From Bacteroidaceae bacterium (lineage in GTDB: Bacteria > Bacteroidota > Bacteroidia > Bacteroidales > Bacteroidaceae): 64,000 nucleotides of DNA. The notes under the pieces were generated by a model, which was given only the letters and a program-made list of their open reading frames with translations, ran no database searches and was not told the origin of the DNA. The stretch spans positions 1 through 64,000 of the forward strand of contig JAFSRW010000042.1 in the NCBI GenBank assembly GCA_017445925.1. The letters are read 5' to 3'. This document shows positions 21,941 to 30,500 of this stretch, one piece after another. The number at the start of each line of letters is the position of its first letter. Position 1 is the stretch's first letter. Position numbers and translations under genes: made by a program.

Positions 21941-23797
21941 TTATTTAGCTTCGTACCACTTTTTCAGCACATAGAAGGCTTTCTTCTTCTCTCCCTTATC
22001 GCTGAATAGCCCCTTGCGGTTGTAATAGTCCTGAACACCTGGCAGCACACGACGGGGTGAACGGAAGTCCTTCAGAATCCAGGGCGTAGTACCTGCAAGA
22101 CCTTCTATCTTATCGAGCATAGCGCAGTTTTCTATGTAGAGGTTCTCCTGGAACTCTTCGGTCCAGCGCTGATTCTTAGGTCCATGAAGGCCATAACGTG
22201 CACCACCACCAAACTCACTGATAATGACTGGTTTGTTGTAAGGTATCTCCCACTTCATCTTAGGCGCATCATTCACATCACGGTACCAGCCGATGTACTG
22301 GTTGAAGCTTACCACATCCACGTACTTATTCATGTTGTCGTTCAGTCGGTTCACATAGTTAGAGGCGCCAGTAACTTCCATTGCCATAGAAATAAGACGG
22401 GTATTGTCCAAAGTGCGAGCGTACTGAGCCAAGTTGCCCAGGAAAGTATCGCGCTCTGGAGAATGAGGTGTCTCGTTGGCAATACTCCAGATGATAACGT
22501 TAGCGCGGTTATGGTCGCGAGCAATCATATCTGTAAGTTGATTCTTAGCGTTCTCGTATGTCTTGGGATTCTTCCATGCAATAGTCCAGTAAACAGGGAT
22601 TTCCGACCATACTAGGATACCCATCTTCTCTGCCTCGCGTACCATTTCCTCATGGTGGGGATAATGTGCCAGACGTACAAAATTACAGCCTAACTCCTTG
22701 GCCCATGAGAGCAAGGTACGAGCATCTTCAACACTATTGGCACGTCCGCCACCATTTGGCTTCTCATTATGTATACTGATGCCTTTCAGGAAGATAGGAT
22801 TCCCGTTCAGAAGTATTTGTTTGTCACGTGTCTCTATGGTTCGGAAACCTATTTCATCGCTGACAGTATTGGTTCCTACGCTTATCTTTACCTGATAAAG
22901 CTTAGGATTCTCAGGGGACCAAAGCTGCAGTTTCTTGGATTGAACATTGAACGTTGAACCTTGAACTTTTCCTTCGGCATCGGTAGTGAAGGTTTTCTCA
23001 ATCTTCAGTTCGGGAATGAAAAGAGTAACCTGCTGACCAGCCTCAGCCTTATTCAACTTAGCAGAGAAAGAGATTTCGCGTGTCTTCGGATTGGATTTGT
23101 TTTTCCCCTCGCTCACGGGAGAGGGGTTAGGAGTGAGGCCGAGACTATAGTCCTCCAGGTAAACTGCAGGAACACATACCAACTTCACATCACGAGTGAT
23201 GCCGCCATAGTTCCACCAATCGAAAATCTGAGTGGGAACATCCTCGGCATGACGTTTGTTGTCCACCTTTACAATCACATTATTCTCACCGTCCTTCAGC
23301 AAGTCGGTAACATCATAGTTGAAGGGCGTAAAGCCACCAATGTGATGTCCCACATGCTGACCGTTCACATACACATGAGCATCGTAGTTCACAGCCCCAA
23401 AATAGAGTAAAGCGCGATTATCTCTAAACTCTAAACTCTCAACTCTAAACTTCTTATAAAACCAAACTGTTCCTTCGTAGAAGAACAACTTCTCATCCTG
23501 CGTGTTCCAATCAGAAGGAATCTGCATGGTGGGCGACTTGTCGAAGTCGTACTCTATAAGGTCTTCTGGCTTCTGGGGTTTAGCGTTCTGGAAAAAACCC
23601 CAACGGGTTGGATTCATACGATAGTCGTAATAACCCTCCTCCTGTACATCAACAATGTAATTCCATGCACCGTTCAACGACTGGCTTTCGTAGCCCATCA
23701 CATTCTGAATCAGTGGCACATCCTTGTCTGCTGCCCATGCTGTAAGCATACAGCCCAAACCAAACAAAGCAGCTAATATTCTTTTATTTCCTTTCAT
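21941..23797 (-). CDS. Secreted GH2 enzyme, beta-glucuronidase-like
   Basis: This 618-aa protein has a signal peptide (about 1-22), a sugar-binding jelly-roll (about 40-205), an immunoglobulin-like domain and a TIM barrel. The acid/base is Glu442 (WSIANETPHS) and the nucleophile Glu528 (IISEFGGGAR), with the short architecture of beta-glucuronidases and related GH2 exo-enzymes. Glucuronate, galactose or galacturonate as target cannot be settled. Three repeat-derived segments lie in frame: RVESLEFRD (DNA 23421-23453), TPNPSPVSEGK (23105-23138) and VQGSTFNVQ (22939-22967). They fall in loops or domain borders and so seem tolerated. It is co-transcribed with the upstream GH51 gene, 36 bp away. 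Confidence 0.85.
   Translation of the reverse strand: MKGNKRILAALFGLGCMLTAWAADKDVPLIQNVMGYESQSLNGAWNYIVDVQEEGYYDYRMNPTRWGFFQNAKPQKPEDLIEYDFDKSPTMQIPSDWNTQDEKLFFYEGTVWFYKKFRVESLEFRDNRALLYFGAVNYDAHVYVNGQHVGHHIGGFTPFNYDVTDLLKDGENNVIVKVDNKRHAEDVPTQIFDWWNYGGITRDVKLVCVPAVYLEDYSLGLTPNPSPVSEGKNKSNPKTREISFSAKLNKAEAGQQVTLFIPELKIEKTFTTDAEGKVQGSTFNVQSKKLQLWSPENPKLYQVKISVGTNTVSDEIGFRTIETRDKQILLNGNPIFLKGISIHNEKPNGGGRANSVEDARTLLSWAKELGCNFVRLAHYPHHEEMVREAEKMGILVWSEIPVYWTIAWKNPKTYENAKNQLTDMIARDHNRANVIIWSIANETPHSPERDTFLGNLAQYARTLDNTRLISMAMEVTGASNYVNRLNDNMNKYVDVVSFNQYIGWYRDVNDAPKMKWEIPYNKPVIISEFGGGARYGLHGPKNQRWTEEFQENLYIENCAMLDKIEGLAGTTPWILKDFRSPRRVLPGVQDYYNRKGLFSDKGEKKKAFYVLKKWYEAK
22939..22967 (-). repeat. 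In-frame heptamer array TTGAACN x4
   Basis: TTGAACA, TTGAACG, TTGAACC, TTGAACT are read on the minus strand as VQGSTFNVQ in the immunoglobulin-like part of GH2. The array is nearly the same as that at 14561-14597 in another GH2 gene. Confidence 0.85.
23105..23138 (-). repeat. In-frame GC-rich palindromic element
   Basis: CCCCTC (23105-23110) and GAGGGG (23121-23126) form a hairpin followed by TTAGGAGTGAGG. It is translated as LTPNPSPVSEGK and corresponds to the element at 14664-14703. Confidence 0.8.
23421..23453 (-). repeat. In-frame heptamer array CTCTAAA x4
   Basis: CTCTAAA, CTCTAAA, CTCTCAA, CTCTAAA are read on the minus strand as RVESLEFRD inside the jelly-roll domain of the GH2 protein. 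Confidence 0.8.
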
Positions 23798-23804
23798 GGT
23801 TTTT

Positions 23805-23832
23805 GTTATCGTTATCGTTAACGTTAGCGTTG
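23805..23832 (-). repeat. Hexamer repeat between GH51 and GH2
   Basis: GTTATC, GTTATC, GTTAAC, GTTAGC, GTTG fill the 36-bp gap between the two genes, including the expected ribosome-binding region of the GH2 gene. Changes in copy number would alter spacing or initiation. Confidence 0.7.
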
Positions 23833-23833
23833 A

Positions 23834-25846
23834 TTAAAGCTCATAAGTTATCATTACCATAGAGTATGGCTGAAGGTCGATGGAGAACTTCTTCTCTGCC
23901 TTGATAGTCTCCTTCTTGGGTGAAATGGGCTGCTGGTCGAAGTTGTTCTCATCCTGAGGATTTCCTGCAAGAACTGTCTTTACAGCCGTTTCTTTCATAC
24001 CCTTGAAACGAGAAAGGTCAATGTTGGCTTTCTTGGCATCAGCAGAAGCGTTTACCAACTTCACAAACAAATGACGAGTCTTTACGTTAAGAACAACACT
24101 CTGACCATAATGAACATTCTCCTGAGGCTGTACCACCTTGGCAGCATCGCCCTCAAAACGTACACAGTTGCCATAGAAGTACTGACCGGCACTCTGACCG
24201 AATAGCTGCTGCACGTAATAGCTACAAGTGAGGATAGGACGCTCATTATCAAAGTAGATGAGGTCAGGATTCCAGTTGGTATTATCCTTACGGGCAAAGA
24301 GCGGAGCGTAGCTGGTCATACAAACTACATCGCCGTTGCGTTCTACATGAAGCAGATACAAACCTTCTGCCAATGCATCAATGAGTTTCTTGTCCTTTGA
24401 TGCATACTCGCCCAGATAAACCTTAGTCTTACGGTTACGAGGATAATTGTCGTACTGACGCTTATTCAGGAAGTAGGTGTTGGGTTCATAATAGTGCTCA
24501 TCAATGATGGGCATACCCAGTTCGTCTGCAAGCTTCCATCCGTTCTCAAGGTCGGGATTGCCAGGATGAGAGCCAGGTCCGGCTGTACCAACAATCACAA
24601 TCTCAGGATGAGCAGCTTTCACCTTATTATAAATATAAGTAAAACGCTCGTTGAACTCAGGTGAGATTCTCTCCTCGTTACCCAGACCTAAATACTTCAG
24701 GTTAAAGGGTGCTGGGTGTCCGGCATCAGCACGCATCTTGGCCCACTTACTGGTGGCAGGGTCGCCGTTGGCCCATTCTATAAGGTCGAGGGCTTCACTG
24801 GCCCATTCGTCCATCTCACTCATAGGCACAACATCCTGAGCCTGATTCTTCATGCCCCAACCTCCGTTGGTACCCTGACAGCTAACACCGCAAGGCAGGA
24901 TGGGCAACGGTTGCATACCCAGATCCTCGCAGAACTGGAAGTACTCATAGTAGCCCAAACCCATACTCTGGTGGTAACCCCATGTATTCTTGAGGCTGCG
25001 ACGCTGTTCCTTCGGGCCAATAGTAGTCTTCCAACGATAAGTATTCCAGAATCCATCGCCACCACCATGTACTACGCAACCGCCAGGGAAGCGCATAAAC
25101 TTAGGACTCAAATCAGCCAGTGCCTGAGCCAAATCCTTACGCAAACCGTGTCCCTTATAGGTATCCTGAGGTATCAGGGACACCATATCTATATCCAAGT
25201 CACCTACTGTAAGCACAAGAATCTGCAAAGACGCATTTTTGCACTCTGCTGTAGGCGTAAGCACAGCCTCGTACTTTTTCCAGTCGGAAGAACTGACTGT
25301 CATAGTGGCTTCAGCCAGCAGTTTGCCGTCTTTCCCCCATCCCTGAGGTTCAACCAATGCAACACGAACCTGCTTGGCATCCTTACCTACATTACGGAAG
25401 AATGCTGAGAAGTTGTACTTCTGCCCACCTTTCAGACTGATACCATTAAACCCGTCGTTCTGTAAGCCAAAGCCCTTCCAGCCAGTATAATCGTAGTATT
25501 CCTTAGCACGCTCTGTATGCAGACGCATATAGGTGGGATTGTTCTGGTGAATGCCGTCATTCATACGGGTCTCCACATAACCCAGCGAATGTCCTGGGCG
25601 AATACTCTTCCATGCAGTGCCAGGTCCCCAGCCATCACGCTCAGAGGGATTAAATTCAAACGAACCGTTCTGCACCAGTTCAGCATAAAGTCCACCATCG
25701 GCAGCACTACTGATGTCCTCAAAGAAGATACCTATTAATTCATCACTGATTAGTTTGCCTCCGGCAGGAGCCTTCATTGGCGTCTGGGCATATAGTCCCA
25801 TGGTGGCTGCCAAGAAAGCAGCACTGAAAGTCTTACGAAATGTCAT
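23834..25846 (-). CDS. Secreted GH51 alpha-L-arabinofuranosidase (second copy)
   Basis: This 670-aa protein has a signal peptide (about 1-20) and the family start ELIGIFFEDISSAADGGLYA. A CBM4/9-like sandwich (about 75-215) precedes the TIM barrel. The acid/base is Glu391 (GLGNEER) and nucleophile Glu480 (LGEYASK); MRFPGGCVVHGGG is the conserved substrate loop. It is a paralogue of the GH51 protein at 15481-17502 but clearly diverged, for example in the acid/base loop, so it probably serves a different linkage or chain. A good promoter (25900-25931) lies about 55 bp upstream, and the GH2 gene follows after 36 bp. Confidence 0.93.
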   Translation of the reverse strand: MTFRKTFSAAFLAATMGLYAQTPMKAPAGGKLISDELIGIFFEDISSAADGGLYAELVQNGSFEFNPSERDGWGPGTAWKSIRPGHSLGYVETRMNDGIHQNNPTYMRLHTERAKEYYDYTGWKGFGLQNDGFNGISLKGGQKYNFSAFFRNVGKDAKQVRVALVEPQGWGKDGKLLAEATMTVSSSDWKKYEAVLTPTAECKNASLQILVLTVGDLDIDMVSLIPQDTYKGHGLRKDLAQALADLSPKFMRFPGGCVVHGGGDGFWNTYRWKTTIGPKEQRRSLKNTWGYHQSMGLGYYEYFQFCEDLGMQPLPILPCGVSCQGTNGGWGMKNQAQDVVPMSEMDEWASEALDLIEWANGDPATSKWAKMRADAGHPAPFNLKYLGLGNEERISPEFNERFTYIYNKVKAAHPEIVIVGTAGPGSHPGNPDLENGWKLADELGMPIIDEHYYEPNTYFLNKRQYDNYPRNRKTKVYLGEYASKDKKLIDALAEGLYLLHVERNGDVVCMTSYAPLFARKDNTNWNPDLIYFDNERPILTCSYYVQQLFGQSAGQYFYGNCVRFEGDAAKVVQPQENVHYGQSVVLNVKTRHLFVKLVNASADAKKANIDLSRFKGMKETAVKTVLAGNPQDENNFDQQPISPKKETIKAEKKFSIDLQPYSMVMITYEL

Positions 25847-25899
25847 AGTGTATTAGTTATAATAAATTGTTATCGGTAGTATTTTAGGTTTAATGATTG

Positions 25900-25931
25900 C
25901 AAAAATAGTATTAATTATGCGAATAAACAAA
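25900..25931 (-). promoter_or_regulatory. Promoter of the GH51-GH2 operon
   Basis: TTTG (complement 25928-25931), 20 nt, TATTTTTG (complement 25900-25907) matches the consensus and precedes the GH51 start by about 54 bp. Confidence 0.7.
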
Positions 25932-25983
25932 ATAAAATCATATATTTCTTTTGTTTTTACGTTCTCTGTTCTCGAAAAATATG

Positions 25984-25991
25984 TATCTTTA
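25984..25991 (+). promoter_or_regulatory. Probable -7 element of the C69-PL11-GH127 operon
   Basis: TATCTTTA is one base from TAnnTTTG and lies about 30 bp before the dipeptidase ATG. No correctly spaced TTTG is seen. Confidence 0.3.
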
Positions 25992-26020
25992 GCCCCAAAT
26001 TATAAATAAGGTGTAAGAAA

Positions 26021-27589
26021 ATGAAAAAAAGTATAGTGTTTTCCATTCTTTTCCTGCTGGTTTCAACAGGGTGTTTTGCTGATGGTATAGATAAGGATGC
26101 CTGCACCAGCATTATGGTGGGCAAGAAAGCTTCAGCCGACGGAAGCGTGATTACCAGTCATACGTGCGACTCGTGGTACCGCACTTGGATGAACATAGTC
26201 CCTGCACAGGATTACAAGAAAGATACGGTTACGTACATCTACGAGGGGACCATGCATACGGAACACGCAGGCGACCGAACAGGCGTGAAGGAAAAAGGTA
26301 AGATTCCACAGGTGAAGCATACCTATCGTTTCCTGAACACTGCTTACCCCTGTCTGAATGAGCATCAGTTGGGAATTGGTGAGACCACCTACGGTGGACG
26401 TGACACTATGGAGAACAAGGCGGGAATGTTCATGATAGAGGAACTGGAGCGCATAGCAATGGAGCGTTGCACCACAGCACGCGAGGCCATCCGTCTGATG
26501 GGTGAGCTGATAAAAGAATACGGTTATGGCGACTCAGGCGAATGTCTGACCATTGCCGACCCCAACGAGGTATGGATATTTGAGGTGCAGGGCGAAGGCC
26601 CCAAGAAGATTGGCGGCGTATGGGCAGCCCAGCGCATACCTGACGACGAGATTGCCGTGAGTGCCAATGTGAGCCGAATAGGAAAAATAGACCTCTCAGA
26701 CCCCGACCATTTCATGGCTTCAGAAAATGTTTTTGATGTGGCCCGTCAGATGAATCTTTGGGACGGCAAGGAAGAATTCTCTTTCTGGAAAGCTTACAGC
26801 GGCGGAAATTACTTCGATGAACCCAAGAACTATTCGGTACGCGAACTGTTCATCATGCAGCAGTTGGCACCCTCAAAAGGATTCACGGCAGATATGGAGG
26901 AACTGCCCGTAAGTGTGAAACCTGATTCCTTGGTAAGCGTAGAGCGTGTGGCTAAGCTATTGGGCTCTTATTACGAAGGAACAGACCAGAGTCTTTCATG
27001 CAAAGTTGACAGCCTCGCAGCTAAGTCGGAGGTGAAAGGACGGGCTATGATTACCAACCCTTGGATGCGCCCCGATGAGATTACGCTCTATGGCAAACTG
27101 CTCAACGACTCCACCATGCAGAACATTCGCACCGTCAGCGTATCGTGGTGTGCCTACAGTACCATCATACAGCTGCGTTCCTGGTTGCCCGATGAGATTG
27201 GCGGTGTAGCATGGATTTGTCTTGATAACCCAGGCCAGTCGCCCCGTTTTCCCATCTTTGCAGGCAACACTACCCTACCCATGATGCTGAACATCTGTGG
27301 CCAGCACCGTCTGCGCGACGATGCCGCACTCTGGCATTATCGTCAGGCCAACCGCATTGCTACGGTAAGATGGGCCAACTGTCGTGGTAGTTTGGAAGCG
27401 GCTCAGCAGTACTTCTTGGATAAGGGAAAGCGCGAACTTCCCTTCGTAGAACAAACGTGGCAATCGTTGCCCGAGAATGAAAGAAATGATTTCCTAAACG
27501 GCTACACACGCGATTTCTTCGGCGCTACCATCACCCGTTGGGATGAGTTATTCCGTCAATATACCCGTCAACTATGGTCAGGATTCTAA
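26021..27589 (+). CDS. Secreted C69-family dipeptidase
   Basis: This 522-aa Ntn-hydrolase has a signal peptide ending near residue 20 (CFADGIDKDACTS). The catalytic nucleophile is probably Cys28 (DACTSIMVGKKASADGSV), which becomes amino-terminal after propeptide removal as in family C69. Conserved segments include GIGETTYGGRD and TIADPNEVWIFEV. The family cleaves dipeptides with broad specificity. It overlaps the PL11 lyase gene by 16 bp, so it is tied to a polysaccharide operon; peptide release from plant cell-wall glycoproteins is a possible reason, but that is inference. Length and motif order are normal for the family. Confidence 0.88.
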   Translation: MKKSIVFSILFLLVSTGCFADGIDKDACTSIMVGKKASADGSVITSHTCDSWYRTWMNIVPAQDYKKDTVTYIYEGTMHTEHAGDRTGVKEKGKIPQVKHTYRFLNTAYPCLNEHQLGIGETTYGGRDTMENKAGMFMIEELERIAMERCTTAREAIRLMGELIKEYGYGDSGECLTIADPNEVWIFEVQGEGPKKIGGVWAAQRIPDDEIAVSANVSRIGKIDLSDPDHFMASENVFDVARQMNLWDGKEEFSFWKAYSGGNYFDEPKNYSVRELFIMQQLAPSKGFTADMEELPVSVKPDSLVSVERVAKLLGSYYEGTDQSLSCKVDSLAAKSEVKGRAMITNPWMRPDEITLYGKLLNDSTMQNIRTVSVSWCAYSTIIQLRSWLPDEIGGVAWICLDNPGQSPRFPIFAGNTTLPMMLNICGQHRLRDDAALWHYRQANRIATVRWANCRGSLEAAQQYFLDKGKRELPFVEQTWQSLPENERNDFLNGYTRDFFGATITRWDELFRQYTRQLWSGF

Positions 27590-30500
27590 TTTCTCTCCTC
27601 ATAGCCCTGCTTACCGTAGGCACAGCCTCGGCGCAGCGTTATACCGACAAGCTCGATCGCGGACTGATAGGCATGAAGGTAAGTGGGGGCATTTACCTGA
27701 GTTGGCGCATTCAGGCCGATGAATACTACGATGTAACGTACAATGTGTATCGCGACGGTGAACGAGTGGCCGAGAATCTGAAGGTAAGCAACTTCACCGA
27801 TTCTAGCGGCACCATCAATAGTACCTATAAGGTAGCTGCCGTAGTGCGTGGTGAGGAGCAAACGCTAAGCAAAGAGCAGAAGCCTTGGACAACAAGCTAC
27901 AAAGAGATTCAACTGAAACACGAGGACATCAAGAGTACACTCGTACCTAACGATGCCTGTTGTGCCGATGTGGATGGCGACGGCGAGTTGGAGATACTGA
28001 TGAAGTTCGACAACCAAAGCGAGATAGAACAGTCTTACCCAAAAAATGGTCCCGTTATTGGTGGAACCGCCACCAAGGAATATAGCATCATGGAGTGCCT
28101 GAAGCTCGACGGCACCCGCCTGTGGTGGATTAACTGCGGTCCTAATATGGGCGATTTCCAGAACAACGAGCAGAACATCGTAGCTTACGACTGGGATCAG
28201 GACGGTAAGGCCGAAGTGGTGATGCGTGCCTGCGATGGTACCACTATCCATCTGGCCGATGGTTCTACCTATACCGTAGGCGATCCCTCCGTCAATGTAC
28301 GCCCTGCTACGGGTGGCGGCACCAACTGGTTTGTGATTACCACAGGCGAGTATCTGCTGTATCTGGATGGTGAAACAGGCAAGGTTCACCAATGCCTGCC
28401 CTACCCGTTGCCTTTATTGGAAAGCGGCGAGACCGATGTCAACAAGGCTTGGGGCGATGGCTACGGACATCGTGCCTCCAAGCATTTCTTCGGCGCGCCC
28501 TATCTGGAAGGCAAGAAGCCCAGCATCTTTCTGGCTCGCGGCATCTATACACGTCATAAAATGATTGCCTACGATGTGAATCCCCAGACCCATACCCTCA
28601 AAGAGCGTTGGCGCTGGTTCAACAATACAGACGGCCCTTGGAAAGGTCAGGGTTATCACAACTACTGCGTGGCCGACGTCGATCTGGACGGTCGTGACGA
28701 GATTGTGTTCGGCTCGATGGTTATCGACGATAATGGCAAGGGACTTTCTACAACGGGCTTCGGACACGGCGATGCTGAGCACGTGGGCGACCTCAACCCT
28801 TATCATCACGGATTGGAGGTCTTTGCCTGCATGGAGGACAACCCAGGTACCAATTATCGAGATGCTACCACCTCGAAAGTATTCTTCCGCTATACTGCTG
28901 AACGCGATGTGGGTAGGTGTATGGCAGGCAACTTCTCCAACAAATATCCTGGCGGCATCTGTACCCCTACAGGCGGCAAGCCCCTGAGTACTGTAACGGC
29001 AGCCATCAACAATAATCTGGTGGAGGATGGTATCAGCCAGAACTTCCGTATCTATTGGGACGGGGACCTGTGCGAGGAAACCTTCAATTATGTGAACGGC
29101 AAGAACACCGAGGGTTGCATTACCAGGTACGGTTCGTGGACTCCCATCTATACCTGTGCCGGTTCTATGACCAACAACGACACCAAGGGAACTCCCTGCT
29201 ATCAGGGCGATATCTTGGGCGATTGGCGCGAGGAAATCATCATGCGTACGGCTAACAATAACATCCGCATCTATTCAACTCCCACGTCTACCAAGTGGCG
29301 CATCCCCTCCTTGTGGTACGACCATCAGTATCGCAATGCTATGGTCTGGCAGATGTGCGGCTACAACCAGCCTCCTCGTCCCAGCTACTTCTTGGGCGAG
29401 CTGGAAGGCATTACCGTAGCACCTCCCCCACTGACTATGACGGGTCGCGTGAATGTGCCCAATGAGGGAACTATTGGCAGCAGCCTGAACGGTCAGCACG
29501 CTATTGTATGCGAGACGCAGAACAGCAACGTTACTATTGAGGCAGGCGTAGCGCCTGAGGTGCTTACCTTCAATGTACCCACCACTTATACTTGTTCAGT
29601 AAGCGGTGCAGGCATCAGCGGTAACGCACGACTAGTGAAGCAGGGCGACGGCATCCTAACATTGTCCAAGGCCGATTTTACCCATTCGGGCAATACCGAC
29701 ATCTGGGGCGGAACGCTGAACTTCGACGGCACCATGAAGCAATCTCCCTTGTGGCTGAACCGACACACAGAACTGAATTCCGACGGTGGCGAGTACAAGA
29801 GTATCAAGGCCGATTACGCTTCTGTGATTCGTCCAGGCGGCGCTAACCATCAGGGAACCATCATCACCGATACGTTGTCGTTGGGCTTTGGCTCTCGCCT
29901 ATCAATAGATTTGTTCAGCAAAGACACACAAGCCGATGTCATCAAGGCTAAGGTCGTTAAATTGGAATGCAAGACAAGCTCTGTTTGGAAACAATACGGT
30001 CCTGAATACCTTGCCCCCGTTATCGAGCTTACTGGCCATCTGGCCGAGGGCGAGCAGTTACTCACACCAGGCAAGTACGTTATTGCCGAAATAAGCGAGT
30101 TGGAGGGCGATGTAGCAGACCTTATTATAGAAGGTTTGAACACCCAGAAGAAGAAAGTGTATACCCAGGACGGTAAACTGATAGTCGAGATAATCGGTCT
30201 GCGCGATGCTGCCAACGTCATCTGGACGGGTGCCAACGGCAATGCGTGGGACGATGCCGAAACCCTTAACTTCTCGCTGAAAGGAGACGACACCCCTTTT
30301 GTGGCAGGCGACAGCGTGGTGTTTGCCGACGAGGCACAGTTGAAGTCGGTCAGCATCAAAGCCAGCGTCTATCCCGCTTCCGTCACAGTGGATAATACCG
30401 AATCGTACACCTTTTCAGGTAACGGCAGCATCAGCGGCGATGCGGTATTCACCAAGCAGAATACAGGAACGGTAACGATGAACGTTGCCAACAGCTACAG

